A stretch of 64,000 nucleotides of DNA from Okapia johnstoni (Eukaryota; Chordata; Mammalia; Artiodactyla; Giraffidae), in the NCBI GenBank assembly GCA_024291935.2, contig CM044312.1:71815001-71879000 (forward strand), read 5' to 3'. Under the pieces are notes generated by a model that did no database searches, was not told the origin of the DNA, and was given only the letters and a program-made list of their open reading frames with translations. Of the stretch, positions 47,477 through 57,610 are shown piece after piece. Positions within the stretch are counted from its first letter, which is position 1; each line of letters begins with the position of its first letter. The translations under genes and the position numbers were made by a program.

Positions 47477-47762
47477 CGTTCAATGTGATGCTTTAATGTA
47501 CGTATGCATTGTAAAGTGATAACTACAATCAAGGTAATTACAATATCCATCACCTTACGGAGTTACCTTTTACATGTTGTTGCTTTTGTGGTGACACTTA
47601 AGGTGAACTCTGTTAGCAAGTTTCAAGTATATAATTCAAGATTATTTACTCTAGTTACCCTGCTATCATTAGCTCTCAAGAACTTACTTATCCTGCAGAA
47701 ATGAAACTCTGTATCCCTTGACCAATGTCTCCCCCACTTCCCTCACTCCCTAGCCTACATGT
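47385..47762 (-). mobile_element. L1 3' UTR fragment
   Basis: AATAACTGACAAATAAAATT, GTACGTATGCATTGTAAAGT, ACAATCAAGGTAATTACAAT, TTCAAGTATATAATTCAAGA and ACCAATGTCTCCCCCACTTC are in antisense L1 3' UTR order. Confidence 0.78.
47436..47473. repeat. (AT)n microsatellite inside L1 3' UTR
   Basis: About 18 AT units where related L1 3' UTRs carry only a short ATATATTT run. Confidence 0.95.
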
Positions 47763-47909
47763 GGAATCAAAGAAATTAAACTAATGAAAGCAGTAATTAG
47801 AACGGTGGTTGTAAGACAATACTTAACCTAAGTATGCTTTAAGAATACTTCTTCCCGACTCTACTTAGTGAGGCACCTCTGCCACCCCAGTAGTTTGTCA
47901 CCTAGTAGG
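47763..47909. other. Unique sequence
   Basis: Nothing recognised. Confidence 0.4.
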
Positions 47910-48162
47910 ACTCTTGTGCAAGGGCTTCCCAGGTGGTGCTAGTGGTAAAAAACCCACTTGCCAATGCAGGAGATGTAAGAGAGCCAGGTTCAATCCCTGG
48001 GTTGGAAAGATCCCCTGGAGGAGGGCCCGTCAACCCACTCTAATATTCTTGCCTGGAGAAGCCCTTGAACAGAGGAGCCTGGAGGGCTACAGTCCATAGG
48101 GTCACAAAGAGTCAGACACTACTGAAGTTACTTAGCACACAAAAACCCATGCACTCTTGTGC
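47910..48162. repeat. 10-base target-site duplication
   Basis: ACTCTTGTGC at 47910-47919 and 48153-48162. Confidence 0.92.
47920..48152 (+). mobile_element. Bov-tA SINE
   Basis: AAGGGCTTCCCAGGTGGTGC to AGTCAGACACTACTGAAGTT with tail ACACAAAAACCCATGC; complete and bracketed by a perfect 10-base duplication. Confidence 0.95.
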
Positions 48163-48169
48163 TAAGCGC

Positions 48170-48355
48170 CTCTACAGCTCTTACTAAACTGTATTGTAAA
48201 GGTGTGCTTCCTACCCTGTAGCCTCTATAAGCAAACCAACAAACAAAATAACTTTAAAACTTCAAGGGTAAGGTCACTGTTTAATTTCTCTTCATAACTC
48301 TAATACCCAGTTCCCAGCACTTAAGAAGTGCTGACCCACACTTTGCATTAAATAT
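48170..48355 (+). mobile_element. L2 LINE 3' remnant
   Basis: CTTACTAAACTGTATTGTAA, GTAAGGTCACTGTTTAATTT, CTAATACCCAGTTCCCAGCA: order of the L2 3' end. Decayed. Confidence 0.5.
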
Positions 48356-49114
48356 TAACTTAATTAATCAAATAATTCTTGGTGGTAAAGTCACTAAGTT
48401 TTGCTATTTTGTGGTAGATGCAGCTTTGATATTTAGGATCTTGTAGAACATCAATGAAGAGCCCATTGGCTTGGTCAGTGTGGCATTACAGCTGAATCAG
48501 GAACATATGTTAAAAGGAAATGAGCTTCCCATGTGGGTAAAATAATCATGAATTAATGTACATAGTAAACCAGGCATGACATGACTTGTAAACTCCCTGG
48601 AATATCATTATAGTTTTTAGTGTAATCTCCTTTTTTCATTTAGTGGCATCATTGTGTAATGTGGCCTGGAATAATTTCATTTTAGAATATCTAAAGTATG
48701 CTTACAGAGAAAATTTTGAAAGAATTGACATTGCCAACTAAGCTTTTCTCCTGAAATCTAAATCATTACAGGGAAACATTTATTTTTGTTTCCAGAAAGT
48801 AAAAGTAGTCAGGATGGCAAATTAGCCATAATTAATGAACTGAATAGAATAAAAAGATTTTACAATCTTCTTTTATTTAAAGAAAAACTATACTAGGAGA
48901 AATATTCATATAAATGACATGTTTAATGAATAAGGTTTTAAATGTCTCATTTGCGTGTAAAGAAGTATCTTTACTTGTGGTGATTATTTCCAATTGGGAT
49001 AAGATGTAGAAGTAGAATTGTTCTTCCCCTGAAATGATGCCAAGTGTACATTGGTATTGAATAAATTGTATTTTTCTCAGTGAATCAAAATGATCAAGGT
49101 ATTTTGACATTATT
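48356..49114. other. Unique AT-rich sequence
   Basis: Nothing recognised. Confidence 0.45.
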
Positions 49115-49128
49115 ATGCAACCTCTGTT

Positions 49129-49263
49129 GGAGGAGGAAATGGCAACCCACTCCAGTATTCTTGCCTGGAGAATCCCAGGGACAAAGGAGCCTGGTGGGCT
49201 GCCATCTATGGGGTCGCACAGAGTCGGACACGACTGAAGCAACTTAGCAGCAGCAGCAGCAGC
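49129..49263 (+). mobile_element. Bov-A/ART2A unit with (GCA)n tail
   Basis: GGAGGAGGAAATGGCAACCC to GACACGACTGAAGCAACTTA and five GCA units. Flanked by ATGCAACCTCTGTT (49115-49128) and ATGCAACATTTGTT (49264-49277), a 14-base duplication with two mismatches. CpGs are preserved. Confidence 0.94.
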
Positions 49264-49277
49264 ATGCAACATTTGTT

Positions 49278-50924
49278 AGCTTTATGTTCAAACATTGATA
49301 CATCTACCATTTCAGTAGATTAGAAATAAAAACCAGATTTTTACTTACAAATTAATTTCATGTCAGCGATTATTTTAATCCAGAATAAATATATTTAATT
49401 AACTAAAAGGCGGAGCCTCTTAAGAAGGAAAATAATGATAATAACTAATACCTATATATTTATATAAATACAAAGCTCCTCCATGTCATGTTATGTGTCA
49501 GAGCTGATTCAGCCTCAAGTCTTCTTATCTAAAACCTCTCTAATCCCTTCTAAACGCCCCCCAAACTTTACAATATTACTTTTACTAATAAACTTAGCTC
49601 TTTGTGGCCCTAAATCTCTTTTTTTGCCTTGTTTCTGCTTCCCTCCAAAACATCATTATTGTTGTAGAAGCAAATAGTGTGATATTCAGCCAACTCCGTG
49701 AAAATGCTGTCTTCAAATATTACCCAGTCTCTGCTCCATTCTTTCATTTTTTGCTCTCGGCAATGCAATAGTGAGTCTAATGGACAATCTGGTAAGTGAA
49801 CCACTATTAAAGAGCTAACACTTTTGTAGAAAATTATTCAGAGCAATAAATTATGCTGCTGTGAAGATTTTTAGTAGTAGTGTAGCAGGCTTTTTGGTCA
49901 CCACAAGCGATTAATAAATATCTCTACATACATATAGAAGGTTTTCCTTTTCAGAATCATTTGTCAGTGAATCCCCCTTGGAATTTTAGGATTTTGCCAT
50001 TCTCACTCTTAGTCATCATTATCAGAATGTACTGTGTTGTCTACATTTTGCGTTCTTCAATAGGCCGAGGTATTTCATAGACAATGTTTCATCAAACTAC
50101 AATATTCTTCTGTGTAGCAAAAAAAATGGAAATAAAGACTATTAGCTATTAAGGACAGGTAAAAACGTGCTGCTCAGACTCACAGCATCATTGAGAACAC
50201 TGCAACAAAATCTGAAATTTCTGATTCCTGGCATATCCTGGTGGTGCCAATTTGACTATTTAAAAAAAATTAATCTGGTAATAATTTTTAAATGTTGAAG
50301 AAAGGGCAGACTGGACTATGCTTCTACAATATTTCTTTCTAAATTTTTCTCACCTAAAAAATAAAGCAAAACCAAACAAAATCCAGAGAAATCAAAAAGA
50401 AAACTCTATTCCCTGATTAATACTTTTTAAAATTAATTTTTAGGTGATCAAATAATTTAATAAAAAGAATTTGCACATTTTTGACATTAGAACAACCATC
50501 TTTCTGTGGATTTCATTTATATCTGAGACTCATGTCCCTGGTATTCTGCAAAGATTAAATGGCAGCAAGTATTAGTGTGTCTAGACTTTTATTGCAACAT
50601 GCAAACTGTTTTACCCAGTTTTACGACAAATAAATGGCTAAGAGGATGAGACAGTGTACAAAGGAATGGGTTCCAGACATCAGATACCTATGGTTATAAG
50701 GAGAGGAGCAGATGGTGTACTTCAGGATTCCCCACAAAATAAGGAATGTGCTATTTTATGTGGTTCCCAAAAACATGCTCTTAAAATCCTTAACAAGCCT
50801 AATACTCTTGCTTGCGGCTCTTCTATCATCAGAGTATAAAACTACTAGGCCTCCTTAATGAGGGGAAGGTGAGTCCTTAACCTGTGTTGGTACATTCTGA
50901 CAAAATCCTGAATAAGTTTATAAG
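49278..50924. other. Unique AT-rich sequence
   Basis: No supported feature. Confidence 0.45.
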
Positions 50925-51125
50925 TTAGAAGTGGATATTAAAGTCGATTAACATATAATAAAGAGCCAAACAAAAATAGTCATCAGCATTTCTTTCTTGC
51001 CTCCGGGACTCTTTGGCCTTCCTCTCCTGCTTTTCCTTAATGCTCTGTTGCTGCTCCATCTGCTCCATCTGTTTAGGTCCACTTAACACTGCAGTGCTTG
51101 TTGGTTTAAGAAAAAAACATGCCAA
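50925..51125 (-). other. Exon-like fragment coding for a basic/glutamine-rich helix, unidentified
   Basis: On the minus strand a 66-codon frame reads KPTSTAVLSGPKQMEQMEQQ followed by KEKQERKAKESRRQERNADD. The charged, heptad-like pattern and the locally raised GC (about 50990-51100) differ from the AT-rich flanks and look like a piece of a coiled-coil protein. The rest of the frame (YFCLALYYMLIDFNIHF) is AT-rich flank. No start context, splice donor or poly-A tail is clear. It may be a fragment of a processed pseudogene, an exon or chance. Confidence 0.3.
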
Positions 51126-51639
51126 ACTAAAGGCTTCCAGTAAGTGGTTTTCTGCTTAACACATAAGGTAATTTGTAGAGCCATCAAAATCCAAATGTTT
51201 TTTTAACTCTTATTCATGTGTGAGTGTGTGTGTGTACGTGTGTGTACAAATGCTATTGGGGAATGCAATCCAGCAAGAGAAATTGTACGTTTTTTCAAAG
51301 AGTCAATGATGCTGCTTGAAAAACTGTTAAGGAAACATTCACAAAAGGATTGGAAGACAAGTTAACTACTTAATAAGTAACTACTTTTTAGACGCACTTT
51401 AATTGTGCTCACTTTGCTCACAGAGGTAAATGGGCTACTGTGAAAAGACATCAATCTCAATTGCTATTTGGGTAGAAAAATGTTATTCTTTACACTGCCT
51501 GTATTGATTTTCTGAAATAATATATGAGAGGTATTTTTTCAGACTACTTAATTGCCTTGTTTTCAATTTAGGGAAGAATACAGAAAAGATGCATTTCTAA
51601 AACCGAGGAAATAAATCTTATTATTACTAAGAGTAGAAA
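51126..51639. other. Unique AT-rich sequence with a (TG)n run near 51217-51245
   Basis: Nothing else recognised. Confidence 0.45.
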
Positions 51640-51835
51640 TTTCGTGTAATGGAAAGAATATTGACCTAGTAATCACGACTCTCTGAGCTCTAATCCTTAC
51701 TCTGTCACCACCAAACTTACTTTCCTTCCGGCAAATATAAGTTCTCTGGGTGCCACTTTTCTAAACTGTAAAATGAGGGCTTTGGACTTAATCTCTAAAG
51801 CACTATCAAATTCTAAAATTATTTTTATCTGCCTT
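51640..51835 (+). repeat. MIR-type SINE remnant
   Basis: GTAATGGAAAGAATATTGAC, TCTGAGCTCTAATCCTTACT, AACTGTAAAATGAGGGCTTT and GACTTAATCTCTAAAGCACT are in the MIR order. Confidence 0.6.
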
Positions 51836-51961
51836 AATGCTATTAAGTGTGTTCCTCAAGTATGCTTTCATTACTTTCCTCAAGACTAGCTTCTTTCTTG
51901 AATTTCCCAAAGATAGTGTATAGACTTTAAAATAACCTAGGGGCAAAGGAAGATAACCTTT

Positions 51962-52188
51962 GTTGTGGTTGTTATTGTTGTTTAGTTCCTAAGTCGTGTC
52001 CAACTCTTTTGCTACTCCATGGGCCATAGCCCGCCAGGCTCCTGTGTCCATGGAATTTCCCAGACAAGGGATACTGGAGTGGGTTGCCATTCCTCCTCCA
52101 AGGGATCCTCCTTAACCAGGGATTGAACTGTGTCTCTTGCATTGGCAGGCAGGTTCTTTACCACTAAGTCGCCAGGGAAGACTAAAGG
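51962..52188 (-). mobile_element. Bov-tA SINE
   Basis: GTTGTTTAGTTCCTAAGTCG, CCCGCCAGGCTCCTGTGTCC, TTCTTTACCACTAAGTCGCC: minus strand. TAACCTT occurs on both sides. Confidence 0.93.
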
Positions 52189-52779
52189 TAACCTTAGCAG
52201 TGGTTATCAGGTATGCAGGGGAAGCTGAATGGCTTTGTTCAGCCCACTCCAAAGAGGGTTCTCCCTCTGCACAGCAGCCTGGGAAAATCTGCGGTCCCTC
52301 CAAGCCTCCTCCTTATTCCTTGGGGCTCATCACCAGTTCTGTGCCTGTGCTATTGTATTGGAGGGAAGGACTGCTGGTTCTGGCTTTTACTTGTTTTAGG
52401 TAAATGCAGTTTAGAGTTCAGAATCTCCATTATGAATTATAAATTCTAATTTTATTAAATTCTCAGCCTTCTTGACATTAAAAATTTAAATTGGTACCCA
52501 CTGGCCACCACTGAACTGATTTCCAGTTATGTCCTCCATATGTAATTTTATAAATTAAAGGTAATATTGTATATAAAATATTAAAGATGTTCAAGTAAAA
52601 AAATTAAATATTTTTAAAATCCGTATTTTAACCAAGTGAAGCAAGAGATAATTTAGTGAATGTATAAACAATGAGCAGATTCTTGTGTCAGTCCAATATG
52701 CATTTTAATAGTAGACTCAAAGAATTTTAGAAATGACAGGTATATGTACAAAGAATTAGAAAAAGTGAAAGACTTCTGT
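52189..52779. other. Unique sequence
   Basis: Two overlapping frames (88 and 78 codons, plus strand) at 52137-52449 run partly into the SINE and have no recognisable motif. Nothing else. Confidence 0.45.
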
Positions 52780-53813
52780 CTATGCTCTTGCAGTTCTATT
52801 AAAGTAAAATTTACATGCAGTAAATTGTTATAGAGTACAGTTTTACTTTTTGACATATATATACACTGTGAATGGCTCACCAAATCAAGATATTTTTCAC
52901 CAAGAAAAGCTTCTCTGTGGTTCTTTAAAACTCTTCCCTACCCTCCTTCATCCCTTCATCCCAGTCAAGGATTCACTTACTTTCTGTTTCTGTATATTAC
53001 TTTGCTTTTTCTATGATTTTATACAAATGTAAAGATATAGTTTGTATCTTTTTTTGGTCTGACTTCATTCACCCAGCATTTTATTTTGCGATTCATCCAC
53101 ATTGTTACTATTGAAAAGCAATCCTCCATGAGTCTCCCATGTTCTCTGCATGTCTTGTGAACAGGAGTCACTGACGTTATTTGTATTGTCTTTTCAGGAT
53201 TTTTGTATAGAGAGGAGACTGGAAAGATAGAATGTCTCACTCCAGAGCAAAAGGTAGGTTTGTATACTGTCCAGTATGACAAAGATATTTGTCTTCCTAT
53301 AGGGAAAAGGTTAAGAAGGCTTATTGCCTAATATAAATATTTGCAACACTAAGTTTGAGATTCTTGTCCTGCAGCATAATGTATTCCATGAGCCCTCTTC
53401 ATATCTCCCTATTGGAAGTGGGGCGCAGGGAACCCATGCCACTCAGGCTACTGCTATTGTACATAAGCAAGTCCTTTGTCACTGACCCAAGGCACTCTAC
53501 CATCATCCATGAAATTGTGCCAGGTAAAACTGCTAAAGTAGATGGTGTTAAATCTCAGATCCTTCACAGTTCTTGATAGTTCATTTCTTTTTATTATTAC
53601 AAATTCATTTTATGGATACACCTCAATTTATTAACCCATCCATTAGTTAACAGACAGTTGTTTCTAGTGTTTGGCAATTGTGAAGAAAAAAAGCTGTTAT
53701 AAACATTCATGTACAAGTATTTGTGTAAACTGTACTTTCATTTCTCTTTGGTAAATACCTAAGAGTAGAATGGCTGGGACATATAAAATCATGTGAATTT
53801 TTAAGGAAACTGG
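52780..53813 (-). mobile_element. L1 LINE 3' part, interrupted
   Basis: Antisense L1 3' UTR (AGTAAAATTTACATGCAGTA, TTTCTGTATATTACTTTGCT, CACCCAGCATTTTATTTTGC) runs to about 53115. It resumes at about 53577 (ATGGATACACCTCAATTTAT, TGTACAAGTATTTGTGTAAA, GAGTAGAATGGCTGGGACAT). The gap holds a foreign segment of about 460 bases. The copy ends in a TA/TG simple repeat. Confidence 0.75.
53116..53576. repeat. Unassigned insertion in L1, possibly LTR
   Basis: Removing 53116-53576 restores a continuous antisense L1 (...CACATTGTTACTATTGA / TTGATAGTTCATTTC...). The ends share TTGA, a possible 4-base duplication. The 3' half has GTGGGGCGCAGGGAACCCATGCC-like GC-richer sequence and CAGGCTACTGCTATTGTACA; the style is that of an LTR. 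Not named. Confidence 0.45.
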
Positions 53814-53814
53814 T

Positions 53815-54004
53815 GCATATATATATATGTTTGTGTGTGTGTATATATACATACATATATATATATACATACACGTGCATGTGTGTTGAGTGTCTATGTT
53901 ATGTATATATGTGTGTGTGTGTATATATATATATCCCACACCAGGAAAGCAATATATATATATATATATATATAATTGCATATATATATATATATATATA
54001 TATA
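53815..54004. repeat. Compound (TA)n/(TG)n microsatellite
   Basis: Repeated TATATA and TGTGTG blocks, with the longest pure run at 53954-53972 and another at 53980-54004. The 70-108-codon frames that run through it are artefacts of the repeat. Confidence 0.95.
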
Positions 54005-54464
54005 TCTCCAATTTTTCTGTCATGTATTTAAAAAGCTCTATTGACTTTTTAGCTAAACTTATTTTTTCTTTTCTGTTTTTTAATGATTGCCCTAAAGATT
54101 GAAATAAACTTGCTACAGTTTAAATACTAGCCATAAGAAGTTTTGGCAAGGATGTGGAACAATTGGAGCACTCACATGCTTCTGGTGGGAAGAAATAAAC
54201 AATACAGTAAGTTTGGGGAAAAAATTGGCTGTTTCTTAAAAATATAAACATATAACTTCTATAAAATCTATTTCACTCCTAGGTATTTACCCAAGAGAAA
54301 TAAAAGTATATGTCTACATCCCTTCACCAAAATGGTCATAGCAGCTTTATTTGTAATAGCCCAAAATTACTCCAAAATGCAAATGTCTATAAAGAGATGA
54401 ATGCATAAGAAAATTGTGTTCTACCCTAACAAAGGAATACTATTCAGCAATGAAAAGATACAAG

Positions 54465-56932
54465 TTTCTTTTTCCAGTTTTACTGAGAAATAACTGACAT
54501 TTAACATTGTGTGAGTTTAAGATGTTCAATAGGATGATTTGATATATGTATACATTGCAAAATGATTACCACAATAAGTTTAGATAACATAGTCATACCC
54601 TCACCATAGCTACACTTTTTTTTCTTTTTTGTGATGAGAACATTCAAGATACACTTTGTTAACAAATTTCAAATATACAATACAGTGTTGTTAAGTATAG
54701 TCACCATTCTATATATTACATCTCCAGAAATACCCTTTGACCAACTTTACTCCTTTCCCCCACTCTTCCCCCACACTAGCAAGCACCAATCTATTCTGCT
54801 TCCGAATTTTGTTTTGTTTTTTTTAGATTTTATCAATACATAGAAGTGGTATCTCATAGTATTTGTCTTTTTCTGTCTGACTTATTTCACTTGGTACAAT
54901 GCCCTCAAGCTTCATCCATATTCTCACCAATTGAAGAATCTCCTTCTATTTTGTTTTTGAAAAAATATTCTCTTGTATATATTTCCCACATTTTCTTTAT
55001 CCATTGATGCATCAATAGTCACTTAAGTTGTCTCCATCACTTGGCTATTACTAAAAATGCTGCAATGAATAAGGAGATACAGATATCTCTTTGAGATAGT
55101 GATTTTACCTCCTTTGGGTGTATACCCAGAAGTGGGATTGCTGGATTATATAGTGATTTTATTTTTCATTTTTGGAGGAACCTTCATGCTGTTTTGTATA
55201 ATGACACTACAAATTTACATTCCCAAAAACAGTACACAGGTATCCCCTTTTCTCCACATCCTCACCAGCATTTTTACCTCCTGTTTTTTGGTGATAGTTA
55301 TTCTAACAGGTGTGAGGCTATATATCACTGTTGCTTTGATTTGCATTTTCATTATAATTAGTGAGTGATGTTGAGCATCTTTTCCTGTACCTTTGGCCAT
55401 TTGAATATCTTCTTTGATGACTGGTGGCTCAGTTGGCCATTTGAATATCTTCTTTAGAAATATGTCAATTCAGGTCCTTTGCCCATTTTTAAATTAGATT
55501 ATTTGGGTCTTCTGGCTGTTGAGTTATATGAATTCCTTGTATATTTTGGATATTTAACCACTTATCAGACATAAATTTTGTATATTCTGTGGGTTCCCTT
55601 TTCATTTCGCTGATGGTTTACTTTGCTATGCCAAAGCTTTTTAGTTTGATACAGTCCCACCTGTTTATTTTCGATTTTGTGTCTTGTATTTTAGGTGTCA
55701 TACCCAAAGATTCATTGCTTTGTTTGTGAGTTGGTTGAGCTCCACTTTGGGGCCAAGTCACTGGCAGGGCTCTCTGATTGAAAGGGTCCTCTAGCTGTAT
55801 CCAAATACAGTGCATCTTGAGTGGGAATCATGGTCCAGGCTCCCTTTTTAGGTGGGGCCACAGGCTACATTCTCCACAATGGAGCTGAGTCACTGACAAG
55901 GCTCCTTGCCTGGGCAAGGCCACTGGATGTGTTTAGTGGTGTGGCAGAGTCCTAGGCTGGGCTTCTCCGCTCCGCAGGGCTGTATCCTGGGCTCCACAGC
56001 TCAGTGCTCCGTGGAGTTTTATTCTGGAGCAGCCCAGGCCTCTCTTCAGGTTCCCTGGTTATGTGAAGCCAGAGACCATGCTCGACAGTTGGACAAGGCT
56101 ACTGGCCTGAATCTCAGACCAGCCGGCACTATAGGGTGTGCCCTGCGGCTGCCCAGGTTCTCTGACCAAGCTTCTCTGACTTCAAGCCTTCGGGATGCAC
56201 AGGAACTGAGACTGTGTATTTGCTTTCCTGCTGAAGCAAAGCGGTAGCATGAGCTGGTAGGGCCGTTTGACTGGAGACCAGATCAGTCAGAACTGCCAGA
56301 CAGCCGTGTTCCCCGGCCAGACTGGACCACCAGCAGCACCGCGACTGCGATCTCTGCTCTGGGTCTGGCACACGGTAAGGCGGTCTGCGGATGTCTGAGT
56401 GCTGGTTGCTGCAAGCCCGGCACTCTGTCCTAGTGGTGGTGCCCTGCTGACTCCCCAGGTGATCTCTTTGAGGCAAGCGAAACCCGAATGGGCCTCCCTG
56501 AAAATGCGTTCCGAAGTGTTGGGAAAGCTACTTTAGGTTCTCGTTTTCCCACTGGAGAAACTGAAAGTCGGGGTGGGGGAGGGGAGCCCCTCCAGGCAAT
56601 GCTGGGAGGGCTTGGGGTAGGGGAAACGGGGTCAGAGTGTAACGTGCCTCTTAGCTTCCAATGTAGTCCTTCTCAGTCTCTGTGATCCAGGGAGTGCTTC
56701 AGTCTTAACCCCTGCTCTCTTTCGTTGTCTCAGTGGCGTCTTGTCTATGGGAGATGCTGGCTGATATCTTGTGTGCCAGGGGGCGGGGTGGGGGTGGGGG
56801 GTTCGAGGTATGTCACCACCTTGCTGACGTCTCTTTGGAGAGGATGCTGCCGCAGGTCCAGCTGGGGCCCGGGTAGCAAGCTCTTGATGGCCCAGAAAGC
56901 TAGGTTGATGATGGCGGTATCTGCAAAGGCTA
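54465..56932 (-). mobile_element. Nested L1: 5' UTR joined to the end of ORF2, interior missing
   Basis: On the minus strand the 3' end is at 54465-54480. The 3' UTR and the C-terminal part of ORF2 run to about 55725 (GGTGTATACCCAGAAGTGGG, CCAAAGCTTTTTAGTTTGAT, GTGTCATACCCAAAGATTCA). From about 55740 to 56932 a GC-rich block follows that is not ORF sequence. Its far end, next to the target duplication, has GATGATGGCGG, a YY1-like site of the kind found at L1 5' ends. The whole insertion is bracketed by a 12-base duplication, so it went in as one unit lacking ORF1 and most of ORF2. Confidence 0.7.
55740..56932 (-). promoter_or_regulatory. Probable L1 5' UTR (GC-rich)
   Basis: A GC-rich, CpG-containing block of about 1.2 kb in AT-rich surroundings, with recurring GGGCTCC/GGGCTTC phrases at 55830-56000 and G-rich runs at 56560-56640 and 56770-56800. 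A CCGCCATCATC motif (reverse complement of 56906-56916 and neighbours) lies about 20 bases from the 5' end of the insertion, where L1s carry a YY1 site. Open frames on both strands here have no protein-like features. I infer a retired L1 promoter, not a host CpG island. Confidence 0.55.
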
Positions 56933-57422
56933 AAAAGAAACAAGCTCTTGATACACACAATAGCATGAATAAATTTCAGGACCATTATGCTAAGTAAAAG
57001 AGGTCAGACACAAGAGGCTATTTCCATCTGATTTCATTTATATGAAATTCTAGAAAAAGCAAAGCTTTCATGATGGAGAGCAAATCTGTGCTGCTTAGGG
57101 TTAGCAATTGGGAAAGATTATTCATTTCAAAAGGGCCCAAGGAAGCTTTCTGAGGTAATTTAAATGTTTTATAACATATTGTAATCATGTTTACACGACT
57201 GTACACAAGTACCGAGACTCAACTCATTGAACTGTAATACTTAAAATGGATGAATAAGGTATGTAATAAATATCTTAGTAAATCTAGGAGAAGAGAGAAA
57301 CAGACAAATTGAGAGAGAATAAGACAAGGGTAGCCAATTCAAGGGGGAAAAATGTACTTTCCCACTTATTTGGTTTGCCAGAAGAAAACAGACAAAAAGA
57401 TTAGTAAAAAAGACCTCTGCTA

Positions 57423-57610
57423 GGACTTCCCTGGTCCAGTGGCTTAGACTTTACACTCCCAGTTCAGAGGACTTAGGTTGGATTCCTGGTCAGGGAACTA
57501 GAATTGAATGCTGCAACTAAAAAAGATCCTGCATGCTGCAACTAAGATCCAATGCAGCCAAATGAATAAATAAAAGGTTTTTTTTTTAATTTAAAAAGAA
57601 AAAAAATAAA
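57423..57610 (+). mobile_element. CHR-type cetartiodactyl SINE
   Basis: AGGACTTCCCTGGTCCAGTG, GATTCCTGGTCAGGGAACTA, GCTGCAACTAAGATCCAATGCAGCC-like tail and AATGAATAAATAAA plus a T/A-rich end: tRNA-Glu-derived head with CHR body. Confidence 0.88.

Larger units (their letters stand above)
54453..56944. repeat. 12-base target-site duplication of the nested L1
   Basis: AAAAGATACAAG at 54453-54464 and AAAAGAAACAAG at 56933-56944, one mismatch. Confidence 0.85.
54115..57280 (+). mobile_element. Old L1, ORF2 C-terminal part and 3' UTR, split by a nested L1
   Basis: The left part 54115-54464 reads TTTTGGCAAGGATGTGGAAC, CTAGGTATTTACCCAAGAGA and GGAATACTATTCAGCAATGA. The right part resumes at 56945 with CTCTTGATACACACAATAGC, CCATTATGCTAAGTAAAAGA and ends with TTACACGACTGTACACAAGT near 57210. 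Together they form one continuous L1 3' sequence once 54465-56944 is removed. Confidence 0.85.

Noticed and set aside
53697..54102. Frames rich in Y and I, 70-108 codons
   Set aside because: Direct translation of TA/TG microsatellite.
53590..54464. A second L1 twin-priming inversion
   Set aside because: The minus part (53590-53813) and the plus part (54115-54464) cover the same region of ORF2, so they overlap rather than abut. They must be different insertions.
55906..56985. Overlapping 60-117-codon frames and a possible host CpG-island promoter
   Set aside because: The block lies within an insertion with a target duplication and is joined to L1 ORF2. GC-rich DNA gives long frames by chance on both strands, and no downstream exon is visible.
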